Assembly (NCBI RefSeq): GCF_016429215.1
Contig: NZ_JAELUH010000015.1
Span: 1-64,000, forward strand
Origin: Herbaspirillum sp. ASV7
GTDB taxonomy: Bacteria > Pseudomonadota > Gammaproteobacteria > Burkholderiales > Burkholderiaceae_D
Length of the DNA: 64,000 nucleotides
Direction of reading: 5' to 3'
In this document: positions 57,179-64,000 of the stretch, piece after piece
How the letters are laid out: each line of letters begins with the position of its first letter
How positions within the stretch are numbered: the stretch's first letter is position 1
Position numbers and translations under genes: made by a program
Notes under the pieces: model-generated
What the model saw: only the letters and a program-made list of their open reading frames with translations
The model's database searches: none
Told to the model about the DNA's origin: nothing

Positions 57179-57660
57179 TAAAAACCGTGCAAAATACACA
57201 TAAAACCGCTCAGCTTCGTGAATTGCACAACGCACTGGTAGAAATCGTGGGTGAGATGAATCGCCCGCAACGTGATGAGGCAATGATTCGCGCAGCGGAC
57301 ATCACGTTGGAACGAGCACTCTTTCCCTTGCTCGTGCTGGTGGAGCGACTTGGTCCGATTGGCGTGGTGGAGCTGGCCGATCGGGTCGGCCGGGACCATA
57401 CGACCGTGAGCCGGCAAATCGCCAAGCTGGAAAGTTCAGGACTGGTTCAACGGCAGGAGGGCGTGAAGGACCGCCGGGTAAAAATGGCGGTCATCACGAA
57501 AAGTGGAAAGGCCATGACCGACAAGGTCGATCAGGCCAGGAAAAAGATGGGGGAAGCCATCTTCCGGCATTGGGAGGAGCAGGACGTCGCGGATCTGGTG
57601 CGACTGATGCGCAAATTTGCCGATGACATGAAGAGCGCGCCGGTCGGCCAAGGAGAATGA
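57172..57660 (+). CDS. MarR-family transcriptional regulator
   Basis: 162 residues, winged-helix MarR fold: LGPIGVVELADRVGRDHTTVSRQIAKLES in outline holds the recognition helix (about residues 60-90), with the wing KDRRVKMAVITKSG. Start is a GTG at 57172, with GAGGA six bases upstream. Divergent from the FAD monooxygenase; the shared dyad argues that it represses that gene and itself and is released by a phenolic ligand. The protein is Lys-rich at both ends, and the surrounding DNA has lower GC than the rest of the window. Confidence 0.87.
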   Translation: MSIKTVQNTHKTAQLRELHNALVEIVGEMNRPQRDEAMIRAADITLERALFPLLVLVERLGPIGVVELADRVGRDHTTVSRQIAKLESSGLVQRQEGVKDRRVKMAVITKSGKAMTDKVDQARKKMGEAIFRHWEEQDVADLVRLMRKFADDMKSAPVGQGE

Positions 57661-57750
57661 AGCTTACCGTGCGAGTCAAACCGGCGGAGTTAGCCGGTTT
57701 CGCGCGCCTCCTCCCGGTGGCCCCACGGCCACGCAGCGCGATGATGATCC

Positions 57751-58305
57751 CTAACGCTCTCGCCCCTTCTGCCACAGCACATCCTGCCCGCCCGCCTCGC
57801 GGTTGAGCACCCGTGCAAGCACGAAGCACAGGTCGGAGAGACGATTGAGATACTGCCGCGCTGGCGCATTCACGCCGGCCTCTGCCTTCTCCAGCATGAC
57901 CACGCTGCGCTCGGCGCGCCGGCATACCGTGCGGCACACATGCGCCAGCGCGGCCGTGCGGGCCCCACCGGGGAGGATGAATTCCTTTAACGGTGGCAGG
58001 GTGGCGTTATATTTTTCCAGCAGCGCATCCACGCGCGCCAGGTGCGCATCGCCCAGCACCACATAACCGGGAATACACAGCTCGCCACCCAGGTCGAAGA
58101 GGTCATGCTGGATCGAGACCAGTTCCTCGCGCATGGCTTCGGGCAATGTTTCGCACAGCAGCAGGCCCAGCTGCGAATTGAGTTCGTCCACATCGCCCAG
58201 CGCCTGGATGCGCAGGTTGTCCTTGCCCACGCGGCTGCCATCGCCCAGGCCGGTGCTGCCGTCGTCGCCGGTGCGGGTGGCGATCCTGGAAAGTCGGTGT
58301 CCCAT
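57751..58305 (-). CDS. cob(I)yrinic acid a,c-diamide adenosyltransferase (PduO type)
   Basis: 184 residues of the PduO/MMAB adenosyltransferase family: TRTGDDGSTGLGDG at the N-terminus binds ATP, then GDVDELNSQLG, and RRAERSVVML with NRLSDLCFVLAR near the C-terminus. Attaches adenosyl to cob(I)alamin. Of two adjacent ATG codons the second (58305) has the better five-base distance from AAGGAG. No cobalamin genes adjoin it. A small hairpin (aaaccggc/gccggttt, 57678-57700) separates it from the convergent MarR gene. Confidence 0.9.
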   Translation of the reverse strand: MGHRLSRIATRTGDDGSTGLGDGSRVGKDNLRIQALGDVDELNSQLGLLLCETLPEAMREELVSIQHDLFDLGGELCIPGYVVLGDAHLARVDALLEKYNATLPPLKEFILPGGARTAALAHVCRTVCRRAERSVVMLEKAEAGVNAPARQYLNRLSDLCFVLARVLNREAGGQDVLWQKGRER

Positions 58306-58605
58306 CATTGCTCCTTGTTGAACTGCGCGAGCTTAAACGGGGTGGGCGCGCAGGGCAACTCCCGGCCATCATGCGTAAATTATTCACTTGCATCCACGGT
58401 GCCATATGAACGGTATGGGAGATTGGGCCATCCACTTCGCCGCAAGAGAGTAAAATTCATCAGTTGAATCAGTGGTCAGTCCACTGGAGTGGCGGGGGTT
58501 GCCGCTCCACTGCCTGCCGATGACCTGCGATGACCTGCATTGCGTCCCATCCCACAAGACAGACAACAGGGATACGAGAACCCCACGGAGACCTGAGAGA
58601 ACAGC

Positions 58606-60021
58606 ATGAATCACCTAGTTGATGCCCGGAAACTGAAACGCCCCGTCCCCCAAGCCCTGCTCGACGAACTGCAAGCCCTGTTCGGCGACCGCTTCTCGAC
58701 CTCGCTGGCCATGCGCGAGCATCACGGCCGCGACGAGTCCTCGTATGACCCGATGCTGCCCGATGCGGTGGTCTTCGCCCACAGCACCGAGGAAGTCGCC
58801 GCCTTCGTCCAGGCCTGCAGCCGCTACGACACGCCCATCATCCCCTACGGCACCGGCACCTCGCTGGAAGGCCACGTGCTGGCCCTGCAGGGCGGCGTGA
58901 CGGTGGACCTGTCGCAGATGAACCAGGTGCTGGCCGTGAATGCCGAAGACCTGACCGCAACCGTCCAGGCCGGCGTGACCCGCAAGCAGCTGAACCTGGA
59001 GATCAAGGATACTGGCCTGTTCTTCCCCATCGACCCGGGTGCCGATGCCTCGCTGGGCGGCATGGCCTCGACCCGCGCGTCCGGCACCAATGCCGTGCGC
59101 TATGGCACGATGAAGGAAAACACCCTGACCCTGACGGTGGTCACCGCCGAGGGCAAGATCATCAAGACTGGTACCCGCGCCAAGAAATCCTCGGCCGGCT
59201 ACGACCTGACCCGCGTCTACGTCGGCAGCGAAGGTACCCTGGGCATCATCACCGAAGTGACCGTGCGCCTCTATCCGCAACCCGAGGCGATCTCGGCGGC
59301 GATCTGCTCCTTCCCCAGCGTGGCCGATGCGGTCAATACCGTCATCCAGACCATCCAGATGGGGGTGCCGCTGGCACGCGTGGAGCTGCTCGATGAAAAC
59401 GGCGTGCGCGCCATCAACGCCCACGACAAGCTGACCCTGCCGGTCAATCCGCTGTTGCTGTTCGAATTCCACGGCAGCGACAACGGCGTCAAGGAACAGG
59501 CCGAGCTGGTGCAGGACCTCGCCAACGAGAACCACGCCCTGGGCTTCGAATGGGCCACCCGCCCGGAAGACCGTACCCGCCTGTGGACGGCCCGTCACAA
59601 TGCCTATTTCGCGCTGCTGCAACTGCGTCCGGGCGCGCGCGCCATCTCCACCGATTGCTGCGTGCCGATCTCGCGCCTGGCCGAGTGCGTGCTGGCCACC
59701 AAGGCCGATTGCGAAGAGCAGGGCCTGATCCACGCCATCATCGGTCACGTCGGCGATGGCAATTTCCACGTGCAGATGATGGTCGATCCCAATGATCCCG
59801 CCGACATCGCCCGTGCCGAAGGCGTCAATGCCCGCATGGTGGCACGCGCCCTGGCCATGGATGGCACCTGCACCGGCGAGCATGGCGTGGGCCTGCACAA
59901 GATGGATTTCCTGGTCCAGGAGCATGGCGAAGGCGCCATCGACGTCATGCGCGCCATCAAGCATGCCCTCGATCCGAAGAACATCATGAACCCGGGCAAG
60001 ATCCTGCGCTGGGAACAGTAA
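58606..60021 (+). CDS. FAD-binding D-lactate dehydrogenase-like oxidase (LldD-unrelated, GlcD/LDHD family)
   Basis: 471 residues of the FAD-linked oxidase (GlcD/D-lactate dehydrogenase cytochrome) family. FAD-binding half: PYGTGTSLEGHVLA, DPGADASLGGMASTRASGTNA in outline, YVGSEGTLGIITE. C-terminal substrate half: IGHVGDGNFHVQMMVDP with its metal-binding His, and GTCTGEHGVGLHKM. Resembles D-lactate dehydrogenases more than GlcD. Single gene, so no GlcE/F-type partners are needed. Upstream 297 bases (58309-58605) hold no gene I can see. Followed 44 bases later by the cloverleaf repeat. Confidence 0.86.
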   Translation: MNHLVDARKLKRPVPQALLDELQALFGDRFSTSLAMREHHGRDESSYDPMLPDAVVFAHSTEEVAAFVQACSRYDTPIIPYGTGTSLEGHVLALQGGVTVDLSQMNQVLAVNAEDLTATVQAGVTRKQLNLEIKDTGLFFPIDPGADASLGGMASTRASGTNAVRYGTMKENTLTLTVVTAEGKIIKTGTRAKKSSAGYDLTRVYVGSEGTLGIITEVTVRLYPQPEAISAAICSFPSVADAVNTVIQTIQMGVPLARVELLDENGVRAINAHDKLTLPVNPLLLFEFHGSDNGVKEQAELVQDLANENHALGFEWATRPEDRTRLWTARHNAYFALLQLRPGARAISTDCCVPISRLAECVLATKADCEEQGLIHAIIGHVGDGNFHVQMMVDPNDPADIARAEGVNARMVARALAMDGTCTGEHGVGLHKMDFLVQEHGEGAIDVMRAIKHALDPKNIMNPGKILRWEQ

Positions 60022-60065
60022 ACATTGGATCAAGTATCTTGCTTGCCGTTGACTTCATCGGCCGG

Positions 60066-60158
60066 CCGTTCGGACTGAGTAGCGGCATTGCCGCGTATCG
60101 AAGGGGTGCCGTCAGTACGTCTTCGATACGGCCCAGAGGGCCTACTCAGTCCGAACGG
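60066..60158. repeat. cloverleaf-like dispersed repeat, copy B
   Basis: A 93-base element with a perfect 17-bp outer stem CCGTTCGGACTGAGTAG/CTACTCAGTCCGAACGG. Inside are hairpins gcggc-att-gccgc, cgtatcgaag...cttcgatacg (10 bp) and ggccc-aga-gggcc. Same architecture as copy A at 11362-11456, and again it begins shortly after the stop codon of a rightward gene and is followed by a T-run. Confidence 0.85.
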
Positions 60159-60292
60159 TAGTTTTTTTGATGTTGACGACAGTAGCGCAGTTTTGTCGGC
60201 GCTGATTTGTTGGTTTTCAGCAGTTTGTTAGTTGAACAAAGAGCAGGGCGTCATTGCATGTCCTTCGCTAAAGCAGCAGGAATCCACCACCC

Positions 60293-61183
60293 ATGGCCAC
60301 CCGCCTACCGCCCGTCCATGCCTTGTCCGCCTTCGAAGCGGCGGCGCGTCACAACTCCTTCGCCATCGCCGCCGAGGAGCTTTGCATCACGCCTTCGGCG
60401 CTGTCACACCGTATCCGCCTGCTGGAGGAATTCGTCGGTGAACGCCTGTTCTACCGTGACGGCCGCTCCATCGGCCTGTCCGAATTCGGTCGCCGCTACC
60501 TCGATGTGGTGCGCTCGGCACTGCGCACGCTGACCGACTTTCCCATGCCGCACCGCAACGCTGCGGTGCAACCCAAGATCAAGGTGATGCTGCCGCCGAC
60601 CTTCGCGCGCCACCTGCTCATGCCGCGCATCGCCGACTTCACCCAGCGCCATCCCGAGATCGTGGTGGAGCTGTATCTCTCGGTGCCGCTGTACGACCTG
60701 TCGCTGTCGGAGAGCGATGTCGAGATCCGGTTCGGTGCCGGCAACTATCCCAACATCGTCACCGAGAAGCTGTTCGAGGAGCCGGCCTTCGTGGTGGCCA
60801 GTCCGTCCTACCTGAAGACCCTGCCGCCGATGCGCTCGCCGGCCGACCTGCAGCAGGCGACCCTGTTGCGCTCGGCGCTGGAACCCTGGCAGCCCTGGTT
60901 CGAGGCGGCTGGCCTGAAGGACTGGGTCGAGCCGTCCGCCGGCCTGCGCGTGGACGACCTGGGCCTGTTGCTGGAAGCCGTGCGCCACGGCTATGGCGTG
61001 GGCCTGACGCGCCAGCATTTCGCCGAGGAACTGCTGGCCCGGGGCGAGATCGTCGAACTCTTCGATGTACGCCTGCGCACGCCGCCCCACGCCTACTACG
61101 TGGTCTACGAGCGCGCCGTGCGCGAGCGCCCCGAGGTCGATACCTTCATCAGCTGGATGCAGAACGCCTTCCGCAACATCTGA
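60293..61183 (+). CDS. LysR-family regulator, GcvA-like
   Basis: 296 residues. N-terminus LPPVHALSAFEAAARHNSFAIAAEEL in outline and ITPSALSHRIRLLEEFVGERLF is the GcvA/AmpR-type helix-turn-helix; the effector domain has the usual RVDDLGLLLEAVRHGYGVGL. Start at 60293 (ATGGCCACCCG) within CACCACCC, no clear ribosome site. Lies between the D-lactate dehydrogenase-like gene and glcD; it could control glcDEF, by position only. Gap to glcD of 242 bases shows no gene. Confidence 0.87.
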   Translation: MATRLPPVHALSAFEAAARHNSFAIAAEELCITPSALSHRIRLLEEFVGERLFYRDGRSIGLSEFGRRYLDVVRSALRTLTDFPMPHRNAAVQPKIKVMLPPTFARHLLMPRIADFTQRHPEIVVELYLSVPLYDLSLSESDVEIRFGAGNYPNIVTEKLFEEPAFVVASPSYLKTLPPMRSPADLQQATLLRSALEPWQPWFEAAGLKDWVEPSAGLRVDDLGLLLEAVRHGYGVGLTRQHFAEELLARGEIVELFDVRLRTPPHAYYVVYERAVRERPEVDTFISWMQNAFRNI

Positions 61184-61425
61184 CCCACGCCAGCCCCGTC
61201 GCACCGGCCGCCCTGAAAATAATTCACGGCGGCCGGAAATTCTTTTCAGTGGGCCAGCAGGCAATATCGCCCCGTGCGGCGGGACAAAATTCGTTACACT
61301 TGTCGGACTGAAAAAGCCCGACCCATGCGGGCCGACAACAATCGAGACAGCGTGCGCCGTGCCGCCGGACGCAAAGAGGGACGTCCACACCCGCACGCCT
61401 GCCTAGCCCAACGCCGAGGTCCAGC

Positions 61426-62913
61426 ATGAATGCTCCCGCCCAACCGTCTTTCGCGCCGGCCCGCCAGCGTGAAGTCGTCGATGCCCTGCGCCGGGCCGTG
61501 CCCGCGCATTGCGTGCTGTTCGACGAGGAAGACACCCGCCCCTATGAATGCGACGGCCTGGCCGCCTACCGGCAATTGCCGATGGTGGTGGTACTGCCCG
61601 AGAACGAGGCACAGGTGGTCGCCATCATGAAGGCTTGCCATGCGCTGGGCGTGCAGATCGTGCCGCGTGGCGCCGGCACCGGCCTCTCGGGGGGCGCCAT
61701 GCCGATTGCCGATGGCGTGGTGCTCTCCACCGCCAAGTTCAACCAGATCCTCAAGATGGACAAGTATTCGCGTACCGCCGTGGTCCAGCCCGGCGTGCGC
61801 AACCTGGCCATCTCGGAGGCGGCCGCGCCCCATGGCCTCTACTACGCGCCGGACCCGTCCTCGCAGATCGCTTGCACCATCGGCGGCAACGTCGCCGAGA
61901 ACTCCGGCGGTGTGCATTGCCTCAAGTACGGCCTGACGGTGCATAACGTCCTGCGCGTGCGCATGGTCACCAGCGAAGGCGATGTGGTGGAGCTGGGCGG
62001 CGGCGCGCTGGATGCGCCGGGCCTGGACCTGCTGGCCGTCTTCATCGGCTCCGAAGGCATGCTCGGCGTGGTCACCGAGGTGACCGTCAAGCTCGTGCCC
62101 AAGCCGCAGGCCGCGCGCGTGATCATGGCCTCCTTCGATGACGTGGTGAAGGGCGGCAATGCAGTCGCCAACGTGATCGCCGCCGGCATCATCCCGGCCG
62201 GCCTGGAGATGATGGACAAGACCAGCTCGCGCATGGTCGAGCCCTTCGTCAAGGCCGGCTACGACATCGATGCCGAAGCCATCCTGCTGTGCGAATCCGA
62301 TGGCACCGTCGAAGAGGTGGAAGAAGAAATCGGCCGCATGACCGATGTGCTCAATGCCAGCGGCGCCACGGCGATCGCCTGTTCGCAGTCGGAGGCCGAG
62401 CGCCTGCGTTTCTGGTCCGGCCGCAAGAACGCCTTCCCGGCCGCCGGCCGCATCTCGCCCGACTACTACTGCATGGATGGCACCATCCCGCGCAAGAACC
62501 TGGCGCAGGTGCTGCTGGGTATCGCCGAGATGGAAAAGAAGTACGGCCTGCGCTGCGCCAACGTCTTCCATGCCGGCGACGGCAACCTGCATCCGCTGAT
62601 CCTCTTCGATGCCAACATCGCCGACGAATTCCACCGCGCCGAATTGTTCGGCGCCGAGATCCTGGAGCTGTGCGTGGAAGTGGGCGGTACCATTACCGGC
62701 GAGCATGGCGTGGGCATCGAGAAGATCAACTCGATGTGCGTGCAGTTCTCGCCGGCCGAGCGCGAGACCTTCTTCAAGTTGAAACGCGCCTTCGATACCG
62801 CCTTCCTGCTCAACCCCGACAAGGCCATTCCCACCCTGCACCGCTGCGCCGAGTACGGCAAGATGCACGTGCAGCGTGGCCAGATGCGCTTCCCCGATCT
62901 GCCGAGATTCTGA
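61426..62913 (+). CDS. glcD: glycolate oxidase subunit GlcD
   Basis: 495 residues. FAD-binding subunit of glycolate oxidase: VPRGAGTGLSGGAMP near residue 80, NVAENSGGVHCLKYGLT, FIGSEGMLGVVTEVTV, FHAGDGNLHPLILFD and the C-terminal TITGEHGVGIEKI. Oxidises glycolate to glyoxylate with GlcE and GlcF at the inner membrane. The stop TGA is two bases before the glcE ATG, so they form one operon. Possible sink for glycolate from the sugar-acid operon. Confidence 0.94.
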   Translation: MNAPAQPSFAPARQREVVDALRRAVPAHCVLFDEEDTRPYECDGLAAYRQLPMVVVLPENEAQVVAIMKACHALGVQIVPRGAGTGLSGGAMPIADGVVLSTAKFNQILKMDKYSRTAVVQPGVRNLAISEAAAPHGLYYAPDPSSQIACTIGGNVAENSGGVHCLKYGLTVHNVLRVRMVTSEGDVVELGGGALDAPGLDLLAVFIGSEGMLGVVTEVTVKLVPKPQAARVIMASFDDVVKGGNAVANVIAAGIIPAGLEMMDKTSSRMVEPFVKAGYDIDAEAILLCESDGTVEEVEEEIGRMTDVLNASGATAIACSQSEAERLRFWSGRKNAFPAAGRISPDYYCMDGTIPRKNLAQVLLGIAEMEKKYGLRCANVFHAGDGNLHPLILFDANIADEFHRAELFGAEILELCVEVGGTITGEHGVGIEKINSMCVQFSPAERETFFKLKRAFDTAFLLNPDKAIPTLHRCAEYGKMHVQRGQMRFPDLPRF

Positions 62914-62915
62914 CC

Positions 62916-63998
62916 ATGCAAGACCACGCACAACAACAGGACATGAGCGCCGTATTGGCCTCCTTCCGCGAACGCATCCTGCAAGGCCGCCCGCTGCAGA
63001 TCCGTGGCGCCGGCACCAAGGACTGGTATGGCCAGGCGCCACGCGGCGAGGTGCTCGACACCCGCGCCTACAGCGGCATCATCGACTATGAACCGACCGA
63101 GCTGGTCATCACCGCCCGCTGCGGCACGCCGCTCTCCGAGATCGATGCCGCCCTGGCCGAGCACAACCAGATGCTGGCCTGGGAACCCCCGCGCTTTGGC
63201 GGTGCCGCTACCGTCGGCGGCATGGTGGCGGCCGGCCTGTCCGGCCCTGCGCGCGCCAGTGCCGGCGCGGTGCGCGACTTCGTGCTGGGGGCCGTGCTGA
63301 TGGATGCCCAGGGCGAGGAACTGCATTTCGGTGGACAGGTGATGAAGAACGTCGCCGGCTACGATATTTCGCGCCTGCTGGCCGGTTCGCTGGGAACCCT
63401 GGGCCTGATCCTGCAGGTCTCGCTGAAGGTCTTGCCGCGTCCCTTCGCCAGCAGCACGCGCGTCTTCGAGATCAACCAGGAAGGCGCGCTGCGCCTCTTG
63501 AACCAGAGTGCCGGCCAGCCGCTGCCGCTGGTGGCCAGTGCCTGGACCAGCGACGTGCTGACCATCCGCCTGTCCGGTGCGCAAGCCGCCGTCGATGCCG
63601 CCATCAGGAAACTGGGCGGCACCGAACTGAGCAATGCCGATGATTTCTGGACCGACCTGCGCGAGCAGAGCCATGCCTTCTTCGCCCAGCCCGAGCAGCC
63701 GCTGTGGCGGTTGTCGCTACCCTCGGTGGCGCCGCCGCTGGACCTGCCCGGTCGCCAGTTGATCGAATGGGGTGGGGCACAGCGCTGGCTACGTCCGGAG
63801 GGCGCCATCGATGCCGCCACCATCCGGGCGGCTGCGCAATCCGTGGGCGGGCATGCCAGCCTGCATCGCGGTGGCGACAAGAGCGTGGGCGTCTTCCATC
63901 CGCTGCAGCCCTCGGTGGAAAAGATCCATCGCCAGCTCAAGCAGCAATTCGACCCGCGCGGCCTGTTCAACCCCGGCCGCCTGTACGCCAGCCTGTAA
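62916..63998 (+). CDS. glcE: glycolate oxidase subunit GlcE
   Basis: 360 residues, complete, stop TAA at 63996-63998. FAD-binding subunit with a shorter FAD domain: IRGAGTKDWYG, PPRFGGAATVGGMVAAGLSGPARASAGA in outline, KNVAGYDISRLLAGSLGTLGLIL. Lacks the metal-binding His region seen in GlcD, as expected. The ATG at 62916 may be replaced by one at 62943 (MSAVLAS). glcF should follow just outside the window. Confidence 0.92.
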   Translation: MQDHAQQQDMSAVLASFRERILQGRPLQIRGAGTKDWYGQAPRGEVLDTRAYSGIIDYEPTELVITARCGTPLSEIDAALAEHNQMLAWEPPRFGGAATVGGMVAAGLSGPARASAGAVRDFVLGAVLMDAQGEELHFGGQVMKNVAGYDISRLLAGSLGTLGLILQVSLKVLPRPFASSTRVFEINQEGALRLLNQSAGQPLPLVASAWTSDVLTIRLSGAQAAVDAAIRKLGGTELSNADDFWTDLREQSHAFFAQPEQPLWRLSLPSVAPPLDLPGRQLIEWGGAQRWLRPEGAIDAATIRAAAQSVGGHASLHRGGDKSVGVFHPLQPSVEKIHRQLKQQFDPRGLFNPGRLYASL

Positions 63999-64000
63999 GC

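Overview
The window is about 64 kb of chromosome from a GC-rich betaproteobacterium. Gene content, gene order and protein style point to Oxalobacteraceae, most likely Herbaspirillum; this is an inference from recognised protein families, not a database result. Pointers are the 5S rRNA sequence, the rplM-rpsI-argC-DUF6776-bactofilin-erpA block, the hemL/thiD/rubredoxin block beside type IV pilus chemosensory genes, and a sugar-acid cluster that closely resembles one I recall from Herbaspirillum huttiense. Most of the window is ordinary core and transport genes; there is no prophage, insertion sequence or CRISPR array.

Layout. 1-400: end of an rRNA operon (5S) with terminators. 397-951: PagL-like lipid A deacylase. 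1121-11339: a leftward catabolic operon (AraD1/GguC-family protein, two permeases, ATPase, binding protein, UxaA-type dehydratase, FAH-fold enzyme, BDH2-like SDR, then after a hairpin an SMP-30 lactonase) facing a divergent LysR regulator. It reads as uptake and non-phosphorylative breakdown of a pentonate or deoxy-sugar acid to pyruvate plus a two- or three-carbon acid, or to 2-oxoglutarate semialdehyde. 11569-26952: mixed genes (DUF3047 lipoprotein, an unrecognised 239-residue protein, DUF1304, M20 amidohydrolase, LysE exporter with AraC regulator, molybdopterin oxidoreductase, zinc peptidase lipoprotein, fadD, 2-hydroxyacid dehydrogenase, thioesterase, Atm1-like ABC exporter, LysR). 27281-32893: glutamate block, gdhA followed by gltIJKL, with gltJ broken by an in-frame amber codon. 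33111-39726: pyrC, coq7, osmC, a candidate small RNA, rplM-rpsI, argC, DUF6776 gene, bactofilin, erpA. 39834-47591: hemL, thiD, rubredoxin and a reduced Pil-Chp cluster (pilI, pilJ, short cheA) lacking the response regulators. 47945-55505: LysR, sulfurtransferase, DMT permease, Rieske oxygenase, and the isoprenoid set xseB-ispA-dxs. 55608-58305: FAD monooxygenase with divergent MarR, and a cobalamin adenosyltransferase. 58606-63998: a D-lactate dehydrogenase-like FAD enzyme, a GcvA-like LysR, and glcD-glcE, with glcF expected just beyond the right edge.

Points most worth a second look: a candidate small RNA of about 90 nt at 35669-35760 with a good promoter, a strong terminator and an anti-Shine-Dalgarno sequence in a hairpin loop; two copies of a roughly 94-bp repeat that folds as a cloverleaf (11362-11456 and 60066-60158); the gltJ nonsense codon; the Pil-Chp cluster without receiver domains; and the sugar-acid operon, which combines two FAH-like enzymes with an amino-acid-type ABC importer.
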